A stretch of 64,000 bases of DNA from JABWBH01 sp964526695 (GTDB lineage: Bacteria > Planctomycetota > Phycisphaerae > UBA1845). The stretch spans positions 21,070-85,069 of the forward strand of contig CAZGJA010000039.1 of NCBI GenBank assembly GCA_964526695.1, given 5' to 3'. Of this stretch, positions 45,933-54,220 are shown piece by piece. The position numbers and the translations under genes were made by a program. Below the pieces are notes generated by a model, which was given only the letters and a program-made list of their open reading frames with translations, was not told the DNA's origin and did no database searches. The number at the start of each line of letters is the position of its first letter. The first letter of the stretch is position 1.

Positions 45933-46739
45933 CTAATCCACGCCGCCGGTCAAGTGCCTCAAATGGTGCAACACGGAAAGAAAGACGTTGCCTTCTCGAT
46001 TACGGAACCAGGTGAACGGGAGGTCTGGGCTGCCGATGAACGGACGCAACAGCCAGCCCATCTGCGCCCCGACCAGCCCGTAGATGATGATCCACACGCG
46101 GAAGATGGCCCGCGCCGCGCCCGGCACGTCCTGAGGCGCGGCACTGTCCTGCGTCTGCGGGGGCACGGTGCCGCCTGCGGTCGAAGTGGAAGGCTGTGGA
46201 GGATTGACCGTCGGCGGAGTTTGCGGCCAAGTGAACGCCGGCGGCGCCAATCGTCGCAGAATCTGCATGAGAAACCCCAACCCCACCACACCCGCGACAC
46301 CCAATAGCGCGACGTTCAGCAGCACCATGAACGAGTAGCTGCGCGTGCTGATGGTGAAGAACGCCAGGATCGGCCCCAGCGACGCGGCCACGCTCGCCGT
46401 GACCACCACCGCCCCGACCAGCAGCCGCAGCATCGCCGTGAATCGAAGCCGGCAGCCGACGAGCACGTTGAACACATAGAGCGAGGGAAACGTGACCAGC
46501 AGCGTCAGCAGGAACAGCGCAGGCAGTTTCACCACGGCCGCCAGAAGCTGCATCAGCTCGCGGTCGTCGCGGCTGATGACGCTGTACCAGCCCATGAAGA
46601 ACCCGTAGGCGCTCGCCAGTCCAACCGCCAGGGGCAGAAACCGGCTCAGCGGCGCCTGCACCTGCCCGTCGGCGAGCATCGCGGCCGTGGTCTTCCGCCC
46701 ACGCAGAAAATCATCCAATTCCCGGATCCAGCCCATCAT
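45933..46739 (-). CDS. Polytopic membrane protein, paralogue 1
   Basis: 268 residues with about six helices (FLPLAVGLASAYGFFMGW, LLAAVVKLPALFLLTLL, LRLLVGAVVVTASVAASLG, FMVLLNVALLGVAGVVGL, IFRVWIIIYGLVGAQMGW). Before the last helix is a Pro/Thr/Gln/Ser linker of about 40 residues that is absent from its paralogue downstream. It ends with LRPFIGSPDLPFTWFRNREGNVF. Probably first in a minus-strand group that continues with paralogue 2, then across a repeat array to the HemN-like and UbiC-like genes. Function unknown. Confidence 0.7.
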   Translation of the reverse strand: MMGWIRELDDFLRGRKTTAAMLADGQVQAPLSRFLPLAVGLASAYGFFMGWYSVISRDDRELMQLLAAVVKLPALFLLTLLVTFPSLYVFNVLVGCRLRFTAMLRLLVGAVVVTASVAASLGPILAFFTISTRSYSFMVLLNVALLGVAGVVGLGFLMQILRRLAPPAFTWPQTPPTVNPPQPSTSTAGGTVPPQTQDSAAPQDVPGAARAIFRVWIIIYGLVGAQMGWLLRPFIGSPDLPFTWFRNREGNVFLSVLHHLRHLTGGVD

Positions 46740-47022
46740 CGCGCAGCTCCCTGAGTCGGTGAATCAACCCTGCGGCCAGCCGCCTGCGGCCTGACGGTCC
46801 GTTGAAACATGGTGGCACGAACCTCCGGGGCGTGCCATTTCCTTGAATCTCTGCGCGCCCAAGGGGCCGGGTCGGCGTTCTTCAACAGGCTGCCAATCGC
46901 AGGCGGAATGGCGCCTGCCTCGACGACTCCTCATCCATTTCAAGAGGCAGGCTTCAGCCGCCGCGCGGTCCGCTGCCGGCAGGAATCTCGCAGCCTCGTC
47001 ACGCAGCCATTAGCATTCTATC

Positions 47023-47568
47023 GTGACGTTTCGCATCCTTGAAGCTGTTGACGCGTCCTGCATCGAAGCCGCCCGGACTCTCTTCCAGGAGTACGCCGGT
47101 GGGCTGGGGTTTGATCTCGACTTTCAGGATTTCCAGACGGAACTCGACACGCTTCCCGGCGCTTACGCGCCGCCGGGGGGTTGCCTGCTGCTGGCGCTCC
47201 CGGCCGACCCCAAGTTTGAAGCAGGGGAAGCCCCGTCCGGACCGCAAGTCGCAGGCGTCCGCCACTTCGGGACGGCCCCTCCCGCGTGGGCTGGATGTGT
47301 CGCACTGCGCCCGCTCGAACCGGGCATCTGCGAATTGAAGCGCATGTACGTCAGGTCCGCTTTTCGCGGTCACGGGCTTGGCCGCCTCCTGGCCGAGGCG
47401 ATTGTCGAGCGAGCGGCAGAGCTCGGCTATGCGACGATGCGGCTGGACACCATCGGCGAGAGGATGATCCCGGCCGTGACGTTGTATCGCTCGCTGGGTT
47501 TTGAGCGGATTTCCGCGTACTGCCCGAACCCGATCCCCGGCGCGGAGTTCTACGAGCTGCGGCTGTGA
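47023..47568 (+). CDS. GNAT-family N-acetyltransferase
   Basis: 181 residues from GTG 47023. GNAT fold: MTFRILEAVD..CIEAARTLFQEY at the start, then CVALRPLEPGICELKRMYVRSAFRGHGLGRLLAEAIVERA with the acetyl-CoA loop (RGHGLG, residues 115-120), TMRLDTIGERMIPAVTLYRSLGFE and a closing FYELRL. This matches the single-domain PaiA/ElaA-like group. Residues about 61-88 (ADPKFEAGEAPSGPQVAG...) appear inserted between CLLLAL and AGCVALR, which are normally almost adjacent. Substrate unknown. Confidence 0.85.
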   Translation: MTFRILEAVDASCIEAARTLFQEYAGGLGFDLDFQDFQTELDTLPGAYAPPGGCLLLALPADPKFEAGEAPSGPQVAGVRHFGTAPPAWAGCVALRPLEPGICELKRMYVRSAFRGHGLGRLLAEAIVERAAELGYATMRLDTIGERMIPAVTLYRSLGFERISAYCPNPIPGAEFYELRL

Positions 47569-47664
47569 AGGGATGCCCTTGCGACTTCCCCGGATGACCG
47601 CAGTGCAAGCCGGTGGCGCGATGCCGAATCTGGAGCCTTGCAACAAGCGTGCCGCAAGCACGTC

Positions 47665-47733
47665 AGAGCCGCGCCCGTCAGGAAGCGATGTCGAAGCTCG
47701 TAAGCGCCTCCGCTCCCTGACGGTCGCGGCTCT
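47665..47733. repeat. Complete AGAGCCGCG...CGCGGCTCT inverted repeat
   Basis: Left arm AGAGCCGCGCCCGTCAGGAA at 47665 and right arm TCCCTGACGGTCGCGGCTCT ending 47733, separated by about 23 bases: a 23-bp nearly perfect hairpin stem. It is the full form of the family whose single arms lie at 8.5, 29.7 and 43.4 kb. A small hairpin, CCCCTCACTTGCGTGAGGGG, follows at about 47794. Confidence 0.75.
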
Positions 47734-47829
47734 GAAAGCTGCGCATCCCATGAGCCACCACATTAGCCACGATGCCCCGCTCTGTGCTGTGCGGCCCCTC
47801 ACTTGCGTGAGGGGTTCTGAAGCTGCGGC

Positions 47830-48393
47830 TCACGCCTTCGGCCACAGCCAGCCGAAGGTTCCCGCCGTGACCAGCCCGTAGAGGACGCCGTCGAAAATGA
47901 ACTTCGTGGTCGTCCACCAGCTCGCGCCCTTCCAGATTGAATCCGGAACGTGACTGACGGCGTAACCCAGCACCGCGGCCGTGCCGGTGATGCGGAAGAC
48001 GGTGAGGTAATGTGCGCCGGCCCCGAGCGAATGCCATCCCACGTATCCCGACAGCGCGCCGACGACCAGCGCGAACACGAACCAGCAGATAAGGCTCGTG
48101 CCCATGTTGCAGCCGCCGGGCGGGAGCACCATCAGCCAGCCCACGGGCCCGCGTTTCCGCTTTTCGATCATTTCCGGCGAGCTCATGTCTTTCATGCACT
48201 CGCAGCAGGGGAACATGTATGCGCCGGGGGGCACGCCGTTGGCGCGGAGCGCATCCATCACCGCGTCCTCTTTCGGCAGCTTGCGCACGTCGCCCTTGTG
48301 CATGGGCGTGGCCATGTGGATCACGGAGCTGATGATGAACACGAACACCGCGGACAGGACGATCGGCAACCACAATTCCGTCAGGAACGCCAT
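47830..48393 (-). CDS. Membrane protein of unknown function
   Basis: 187 residues from ATG 48393 (MAFLTELWLPIVLSAVFVFI...). Four or five helices: N-terminal 7-25, then a cytoplasmic loop with a PCCECM cysteine cluster (CFPCCECMKDM-like, about residues 61-67), and helices near 90-105, 125-145 and 165-185. The N-terminal HMATPMHKGDVRKLPKEDAVMDALR phrase looks family-specific. I do not recognise the family beyond a widespread conserved hypothetical. It sits 61 bases downstream of the P-loop protein on the same strand. Confidence 0.65.
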   Translation of the reverse strand: MAFLTELWLPIVLSAVFVFIISSVIHMATPMHKGDVRKLPKEDAVMDALRANGVPPGAYMFPCCECMKDMSSPEMIEKRKRGPVGWLMVLPPGGCNMGTSLICWFVFALVVGALSGYVGWHSLGAGAHYLTVFRITGTAAVLGYAVSHVPDSIWKGASWWTTTKFIFDGVLYGLVTAGTFGWLWPKA

Positions 48394-48454
48394 GTTGAAC
48401 CTCCCGATAGAACCCCGCCGCGGCCCGTTGCGACGCGCCTCCAACCGGCGGGAG

Positions 48455-49597
48455 TTACGATTTCAGCAGCATCGGGGCGTATTCCTTGATGTAGCCCTTG
48501 CTGTGGAAGAACTTCATAAGGTCGTCCACGGCGGGGAAGACGCGCGTGGCCGTCTGGGTGACGAACGGCGACGGCTCCACCTCCGGCTTCCAGACGACGT
48601 ACACTTCCTTGGTCCCCTCGAAGGCGTGTTGCAGCTCGCGCTCCACGCCGCTGGACAACGCGGGCTTGCCGTTGGGCATGGCGGGGATGAAGCTGACGAT
48701 CATGTCCGACTGGTCGATGAGCTTGAAATCGCGGGCGTAAATCTGCCCGTCGATGTCCGCCGCGACCTGCGTCACGTCCGACGCCCGCAGCGTCAGCTCC
48801 CGGCCGTTCACCCGGATGGGGAACGTCAGCTCGCCGCGCTGCGTGGCCGCGCCGGCGTCGAACAGAAGCCGCTTCTCATCCAGGTCGCCGGGGTCGAAGG
48901 TGATGAAGTAATCAGCCAGCGCCGTGCGGAATGCGTTGATCTCCGCCAGCGTGTCGGGCATGTCGAGCACGTGGGTCATGGGGAACGAGGGGTACACGCG
49001 CTTGCGGTGCGGCTCGAACATCAGGCGGTACATCATCATCGCGGCCATCTCCTCTTTTTCCCCGCGCGAGATGATGTAGTGCGAGCCGTAACCCTGAATG
49101 GCTTCGGCGATGGTGGCGGTGACGACGATCTCCTCTTCCCGCCAGACGAGGATATCCTTGAGCGTGTGGGGGATGTCGTGCTGGCGGAGGAGGCGCTCAT
49201 GCACCGCATCGACGTTGTCCACGAGGGTGACGTACAGATCGGCGGCGAGCGCCTGCATCTGGTCGTGGTCGTAGGCGTGAAACAGCCCGTGCCGCCAGCG
49301 GAAGGTGGCGTGCGTGTTCACGACGAGATTCTCGACTTTCTCGGCGAGCGCCAGCCCATCCTTGAAAACGCTGCGGCGCAGGCTGTCGAGGCGCTTCTTG
49401 GGCAGGTCGAGGATGCGCCCGGGGCGAACGTCCGGCGCTTCGACGTACATGCGGTCGCCGACGTGAAACAGCGTGAGATCCTTGCCCTTCGAGCTTGCGA
49501 TCTCCGCGACGCGGTCGAGAAACGGCTTCTTCTCCACGCCGACCTGCCCGGTGACCACGACGCGAACGCCTTTGTGCCTTCGGTTGGGAAACAGCAT
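48455..49597 (-). CDS. Deviant P-loop protein with NDT-like C-terminal domain
   Basis: 380 residues. The N-terminus VVVTGQVGVEKKPFLDRVAEI (about residues 13-33) has the position and context of a Walker A loop, but the usual Ser/Thr after Lys is another Lys (GQVGVEKK), a form I associate with adenylate-kinase-like archaeal and planctomycete proteins. The middle (70-230) is helical and Asp/His-rich, e.g. HGLFHAYDHDQMQAL. The C-terminal part, YARDFKLIDQSDMIVSFIPAM, then SSGVERELQHAFEGTKEVYVV, resembles the nucleoside 2-deoxyribosyltransferase-like fold with its D(M/L)(I/V)VA and S.G...E motifs. It may handle nucleotides; no reaction can be named. Confidence 0.62.
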   Translation of the reverse strand: MLFPNRRHKGVRVVVTGQVGVEKKPFLDRVAEIASSKGKDLTLFHVGDRMYVEAPDVRPGRILDLPKKRLDSLRRSVFKDGLALAEKVENLVVNTHATFRWRHGLFHAYDHDQMQALAADLYVTLVDNVDAVHERLLRQHDIPHTLKDILVWREEEIVVTATIAEAIQGYGSHYIISRGEKEEMAAMMMYRLMFEPHRKRVYPSFPMTHVLDMPDTLAEINAFRTALADYFITFDPGDLDEKRLLFDAGAATQRGELTFPIRVNGRELTLRASDVTQVAADIDGQIYARDFKLIDQSDMIVSFIPAMPNGKPALSSGVERELQHAFEGTKEVYVVWKPEVEPSPFVTQTATRVFPAVDDLMKFFHSKGYIKEYAPMLLKS

Positions 49598-49645
49598 GGG
49601 CGTAGTATATGCAAGGGGTCGGGCGGGGGAAGCGGATGGGGGGGT

Positions 49646-49740
49646 GGGGTTAGGGTTCAGGGTTCAGGGTTGAGGGTTCGGGGTTCAGGGTTCGGGAGAG
49701 GAATGTCGGATTTCGGATTTCGGATTTCGGATTTGGGACG
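49646..49740. repeat. Telomere-like GGGTTCA tandem and GATTTCG tandem
   Basis: About six copies of a 7-nt GGGTTCA unit with variants (GGGTTAG, GGGTTGA, GGGTTCG) at 49647-49696, then four copies of TCGGATT (49705-49735). The opposite-strand version of the first array (CCCTGAA)n occurs at 61525-61576. Bases 49740-49999 hold further palindromic pieces (CTGCTCTCCGAGCAG, CGGCTCTCCGAGCCG) and no gene. Confidence 0.8.
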
Positions 49741-49999
49741 CGGGATCGAGACCTCGGGTTTGGGATTCGAGACGTCCGGCTGAGATATCAGTATTCATAT
49801 CTCGACTCGCGGCGCGGGGCCGTTGCCAAGCGCGTTGATGCGAAGCGCTACGGTGGGGCTTTCAGGGCGGCGCGCGAAGGTGGGGCTGCTCTCCGAGCAG
49901 CCACCGGTCCGCCGGCTCTCCGAGCCGACGGAAAAGATGCGTGCAAAGAACCGAGTCCGTCGTCGGAACCCGCCCGTTGACGAGGCGCAAACCTCGCCC

Positions 50000-51109
50000 T
50001 CAAGGCACCACATAATTCTGCGGCACGAGCGTCATGCCTTCCGAAGGCGTGTTGACAACTCCGCCTTTGGGATACCAGTAGCGGATCTCGCGCGATTCTC
50101 GGTTGGCCAACGCCTCGACATGACCATCAAAAAAGAGCGCGTTGATGGCCTTCTCACGCACATCGCGAGACGATCCATGGCGATAGGACCATTTCTGGTT
50201 GGCGCCGTCGCTGGGGCTTGGTCGTACGATCGGTCGCCCGTCCACGGTCTTATCTTTGCTGCCCACCCCTAGAGCGATGCCACCCTGCCACCATCCACCC
50301 TGATCGGCGAACCCACCGAGTATGTTGGCCCAAGGGTGAATATCCACGTCCAGAACGCCGTCAGTGGGAAGGTAGCGCGTTCCATCGTAGACGGCGACCT
50401 TGTCCGCCGGGGTTCCCACACGGTCCACGAGCGACTTGTATTCTCTGACGACCACGTCCCAGCTTGGGCTTCCCACTGACGCTCGGAAACCCTGACCGTT
50501 CCCTCGATAGTATCCGATGATCTCGTTGGCGTAGTTCTGTCCCCAGTATTGAAAATGCTGCGGCATCAGATAGCTCACCGCGCTGAGCTGCGAAGGTTCT
50601 TTCTCAAAGTCCTCCAAGTCAGGAGGAGCGGGGTCCAGATAGGGGATCGGGCTGCCTTCGCCCAGCGAAGGGCATTGCCAGAAGTCAAAGAGGAAATGAA
50701 ACCGCGTGGACCGCCGTTCCGGCAATTTGGTCATGTACGTGGCGATGGGGGTAAGCCAATCAAACGTATGTACGGGAATGTCGGCGTGTTGCCAATCCTC
50801 ATCGTATCGATGTTCACGGATTCGAGAGCCGCTCGTGTTGCAGCCGGGAATCCAGCCGTTCTCCTCCGTGAAGTACATGTTCATTCCGGAGCCTTGATCG
50901 CGTAGCAACGCGCCGCACTTGACCTTCTTGGCCTGTCCGCGCGCGGATTGCAGACTCGGCAGGAGAATGGACACGAGCAGCGCAATGATCGCGATGACGA
51001 CGAGCAACTCGATCAGCGTAAACGCCCGATCGAAACGCGGCGAGATCGCGCGGGCTTGCGGACGTGCATTACGGCGCCGGTTTGACTTCCAATGTCTGGG
51101 GATCAACAT
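50000..51109 (-). CDS. Pseudopilin-like protein (DUF1559-like)
   Basis: 369 residues from ATG 51109, which has AGGAGAT upstream. A basic leader of 36 residues precedes RAFTLIELLVVIAIIALLVS (prepilin cleavage before Phe; Ala replaces the usual Gly at -1) and ILLPSLQSARGQAKKVKCGALLRDQG. The body is Trp/Tyr/Pro-rich with 'NALFFDGHVEALANRESREIRYWYP' near the C-terminus, the H-x-D-G-H-V type seen in this family. Its start overlaps the end of the small membrane protein gene by 41 bases, so the pair is probably coupled. Exported by a type II/IV-pilus-like machinery that is not in the window. Confidence 0.85.
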   Translation of the reverse strand: MLIPRHWKSNRRRNARPQARAISPRFDRAFTLIELLVVIAIIALLVSILLPSLQSARGQAKKVKCGALLRDQGSGMNMYFTEENGWIPGCNTSGSRIREHRYDEDWQHADIPVHTFDWLTPIATYMTKLPERRSTRFHFLFDFWQCPSLGEGSPIPYLDPAPPDLEDFEKEPSQLSAVSYLMPQHFQYWGQNYANEIIGYYRGNGQGFRASVGSPSWDVVVREYKSLVDRVGTPADKVAVYDGTRYLPTDGVLDVDIHPWANILGGFADQGGWWQGGIALGVGSKDKTVDGRPIVRPSPSDGANQKWSYRHGSSRDVREKAINALFFDGHVEALANRESREIRYWYPKGGVVNTPSEGMTLVPQNYVVP

Positions 51110-51416
51110 AGTAGTTATCTCCTGCAAATCGGACCACGGCCTCGCGATAGTGGTCGATGACAAACCACTTGTCATCGGTCTTCGAACATGGGAGAAGGGT
51201 TCGTTCGTTGCTCACGGGGTTCCTCGCGGGGATGAACTTGCAGTCGGGCGAGTCCCGGTCGAGCTCGAATCGTTGCCCGGTTCTTACGCAAACGAAGTCA
51301 AGAGTTCCCTTTAATCGCGGCTGCGAAGGATCGGGTCGAAACACCAGATAAGCCGACAGCCCAAGCGCCGCCGCTACAAAGCCGACCATCGTGATCTGTT
51401 TTGGGGTGAGCTTCAT
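51069..51416 (-). CDS. Small membrane-anchored protein coupled to the pseudopilin
   Basis: 115 residues: one N-terminal helix (KQITMVGFVAAALGLSAYLVF), then a short extracytoplasmic domain with two Cys (FVCVRTGQRFELDRDSPDCKF and LLPCSKTDDKWFVIDHYREAVVRF). Found immediately upstream of and overlapping a pseudopilin gene, it may be an assembly partner. The family is not recognised. Confidence 0.7.
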   Translation of the reverse strand: MKLTPKQITMVGFVAAALGLSAYLVFRPDPSQPRLKGTLDFVCVRTGQRFELDRDSPDCKFIPARNPVSNERTLLPCSKTDDKWFVIDHYREAVVRFAGDNYYVDPQTLEVKPAP

Positions 51417-51790
51417 CCGGTTCGCATGCCCTCAACAGAAGCCAAGCCGCATTCCATCACGTTCATGAAACACTTCGGCATGAGCATCCACCATGCGAAT
51501 TCAAGCTCCGGAGCTGTTTCCCGGTGTCCGCAGACCGACGCACAACGCCGCCATCCTGCGTCGCGGCATCGCGGTAGCATAACGCATCACGCCAACGCCG
51601 CCAGTTTTCCTCGACCGTGGTGCTGCCTTCAAGATATCACAGGGCCGCCAGCCAAGGCGCTGCCCTCAGAAGCGGAGATATATCCCGCAATGCTCCTGTG
51701 ACCATTCGACCCAGGAAATCCTGCACATGACCCGGCGCGGCGTCCGTGTTTGGACGCCGCGCCGGCCGCCTTGATTCTACCACATCCTCA
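51417..51790. other. 374-base gap without a gene
   Basis: No repeat family of the window is recognised between 51417 and 51720; it probably contains the promoter of the small membrane protein/pseudopilin pair. A strong hairpin is at 51732-51765. Confidence 0.4.
51732..51765. terminator. 14-bp perfect hairpin after the duplicated secreted protein
   Basis: CCGGCGCGGCGTCC, loop GTGTTT, GGACGCCGCGCCGG. It lies 26 bases beyond the stop of the minus-strand gene at 51791. There is no T run on either side, so terminator function is inferred from position and stem strength only. Confidence 0.45.
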
Positions 51791-53314
51791 TCACGGACAG
51801 TCCACAGCCTTGCTCAGCCCGCACGACTCTACCGACGCCGTGCCGTCCTGGCTCGGGCATTCCTTGACCACGACCTTACCGCGGTCATTGGCGGCCTTGC
51901 GGACGCACTCGCCCATCGGCGTCGTGATGCCGTAGATCGCGCCCGGCGTGGCGTTGGTGATGGTCATCTTGGCTTGGCAGCCGCAGGACTTAACGCGGGT
52001 CTTGGCTTTCAGCGCCTCATTGCCGTTGCACCCGTCGCTCGCGCAACCGCCGCCGCCGCCGCCCTGCGCGGTCACCACGAGCCGCGGCGCCCGGCGCAGC
52101 AGACCAAACGGGCTTTGACCGCGGTATGTCGCGGCCACGTCCGGGTCGCCTTCGTTGACCACGATCGTGAAGAAGCCGTCAACAGGCCAGATGTCCGTCA
52201 CGTCCGGGCCGGCGCCCAAGTCCACCGTGTCCACGTCGCCGGTCACGCCCGGCGTGAAGAACGTCTGCGTGATGAACTCGACCGGAAGGTCCGGAATGCT
52301 GTTTTCGATGAACGGATACGTCAGACCGCCGCCGGTGGTCTTTACATCCGTCGTGTCGTCCGTGCTCGTGTACCAGTCCACAAAGCCGTCGAGACTGAAC
52401 GCCGCAACCTCCTGCGGAAGTTTCACCGACACGTTTGTCGTCGTCCAGTTGCCCGCGCCGTAGGCCGCGTCCAGCGTCGAGATGACCTCGCCCATGTCGA
52501 ACCGCAGCACGCCATACGATGCGAACGTGCCGTTGTTCAACCCCTCGACGTTGAAGAAGCGATCGCCGTTGCACGGACCGCGCGGACCGCCCTGCTGAAT
52601 CGTACCGGACTCCTCCGCGGAGGCGGCCACTTCGAGCGTCGTGGTCGGCGAGATGTTGCCCTGCGCCGTCAGGACGAGACGGGCTGCGCGGTAGTTGATG
52701 CCGTTGGTGCGGTCGTTGTAGGGATCCTGCCCGCGATGAGAGGTGGCCACGTCCGGGTCGCCGTCCACGAGCACGATCGTCGCCACGCCATCGCCTGTGC
52801 CGATGTCGGCGAGCAGCGACGCGCTGCCCGACAGATCGAGCGAATCCACGTCGCCCGCGACGCCGGGCGAGAAGAACCACTGGGTGATGAACTCGACGGG
52901 AAGGTCATCCACGCCCGCCTCGGTGAACGGATACTTCAGCGGGCTGGCGCTGGTCTTGCAGTCCGTCGTGTCGTCCGTGCTGTAGCTCACGTCCACGAAG
53001 CCGTCGAGGGCGAAGCTCGCGCCGGTCTCCACCATCTGAAGCTGCGCGCCCGTCAGCGTCCAGTTGCCGGAGCCGAACGTGGCGTCAAACTCCGCGCGAA
53101 CCGTCGTCGCGTCGAACCGCAGCACCGCATACGAGGAGAAATCGACGTAGTTCACGCCCTCCACGTTGAAGTACTGATCGCCGGAACAGGCCGTATTCGG
53201 ACCCACCAGCCTAATCGTTCCCGTTTCATAAGTCGCCACGGAGCGCGCCAAATCCGCTCCGTAGGCCGTCGCCGCCAGCAAAATCCCCGCCGCTATCCCC
53301 ACTCCAATCCGCAT
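51791..53314 (-). CDS. Secreted protein with two tandem DNRLRE-like domains and Cys C-terminal domain
   Basis: 507 residues from ATG 53314, preceded by a very strong CAGGAGGTGGATC. Signal peptide MRIGVGIAAGILLAATAYGAD. Two homologous halves follow: TIRLVGPNTACSGDQYFNVEG...YAVLRFD (about 30-200) and TIQQGGPRGPCNGDRFFNVEG...YGVLRFD (about 205-405), each ending with an ARLVLTAQG / PRLVVTAQG strand, i.e. an internal duplication of a beta-sandwich, DNRLRE-like, surface domain. After a Gly5 linker the last ~85 residues (NEALKAKTRVKSCGCQAK... AVDCP) resemble the C-terminal domain of the Kelch twins at 6.4-10.7 kb. Likely cell-surface. Confidence 0.78.
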   Translation of the reverse strand: MRIGVGIAAGILLAATAYGADLARSVATYETGTIRLVGPNTACSGDQYFNVEGVNYVDFSSYAVLRFDATTVRAEFDATFGSGNWTLTGAQLQMVETGASFALDGFVDVSYSTDDTTDCKTSASPLKYPFTEAGVDDLPVEFITQWFFSPGVAGDVDSLDLSGSASLLADIGTGDGVATIVLVDGDPDVATSHRGQDPYNDRTNGINYRAARLVLTAQGNISPTTTLEVAASAEESGTIQQGGPRGPCNGDRFFNVEGLNNGTFASYGVLRFDMGEVISTLDAAYGAGNWTTTNVSVKLPQEVAAFSLDGFVDWYTSTDDTTDVKTTGGGLTYPFIENSIPDLPVEFITQTFFTPGVTGDVDTVDLGAGPDVTDIWPVDGFFTIVVNEGDPDVAATYRGQSPFGLLRRAPRLVVTAQGGGGGGCASDGCNGNEALKAKTRVKSCGCQAKMTITNATPGAIYGITTPMGECVRKAANDRGKVVVKECPSQDGTASVESCGLSKAVDCP

Positions 53315-53681
53315 GATCCACCTCCTGAAAAACGCCTCCGCGCCGCCGGTCCGCGTCAAAGCGCACGTGATCTCTGCCGGCGCACGCCTGCTTCCTTCAT
53401 TGTCGAACCGCCTCGCGCCGCGCGTTGTCGCGCGATCAGATGACGGCTCGAACAGATTTGCATCCTCCCCCGAGGGTGGGCAGGTCGCCGTTCACATGAT
53501 CCCACGGGATGACGACCTGCCGCGTGGCCCGACATCGTAGCAGAACATCGGCCACGGTCCACGAAAATCCGCGGGGAGAATGTTAGCAGATTGTGAATTC
53601 CCGAGTGTGCGATATGGGAAAGCATGGATCCGGCATGATTACACCGCCTGGCAGTCCGTGTGGAAACGCGACACTGGTCAT

Positions 53682-53805
53682 TCCCGCGCAGGCGGGAATC
53701 CAGCCTGCGGCTCGGGAGGCGGCAAGGATTCAGCGGTCTTGAGTCTCTATCTGACTCCGGTGCGCAGCGTCTTGATTGCCGTGAGGTTGCCCCGCGGCGT
53801 GCCTT
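53682..53805. repeat. CATTCCCGCGCAGGCGGGAATCC hairpin and GACTCCGGTGCGCAGCG repeat
   Basis: ATTCCCGCGCAGGCGGGAAT forms a 9-bp hairpin at about 53687; a second copy is at 61441. Then GACTCCGGTGCGCAGCGTCT and TGATTGCCGTGAGGTT (53755-53790) recur as GACTCCGGTGCGCAGCGCGT and GGATTGCCTTGACGTT at 55271-55307. No gene was found between 53315 and 54220; the open frames there are repeat translations. Confidence 0.65.
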
Positions 53806-53949
53806 TGTACCCCGGCGAGCCCGGGACTTTTTTCGTCTTGAAGATCATTCTGTGCGGCACAGACCCGTGGGGACAAGCTCTGCCCGCGGAACTCGGGCTG
53901 CGTCCTTTGTTTCTCGCCTTCGTTGTGAAGCGGGCGGGTCGGCTCGTCC

Positions 53950-54080
53950 ACCCGCTCGGACCTCTTCCGGACCTCAGCCGGCCTGCAACCGGACCTCATC
54001 CTGCCTGCAACCGGACCTCATCCGGCCTTCGCCCGCACCTCCTCCGGCGTTCAACTACACCTGATTCGGCCTTCATTTGC
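53950..54080. repeat. 22-nt tandem array (CCTGCAACCGGACCTCATCC)
   Basis: Two near-perfect 22-nt units at 53982 and 54004, flanked on both sides by decayed units (GGACCTCTTCCGGACCTCAG; CCGGCCTTCGCCCGCACCTC; TCGGCCTTCATTTGCCC). Same intergenic style as the arrays at 3.3, 13.8 and 45.0 kb. Confidence 0.7.
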
Positions 54081-54220
54081 CCTTCATTCGTTCTTCGTTC
54101 GATCGTTCATTCCCTCAACTCACCAGCACCGCGGCGAAGTGCATCACGTTGTACGCCAGCGCCGACCCCGGCACCGCGCATCCCACGCCGGAGTCAGCCA
54201 GAGAGACTCAGGACGCGGCA

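Noticed and set aside
53682..53800. Possible tRNA or small RNA gene in the 53.3-54.2 kb gap
   Set aside because: No cloverleaf or TTCGAATC-type T-loop is visible; the hairpins are explained by dispersed repeats found elsewhere in the window.
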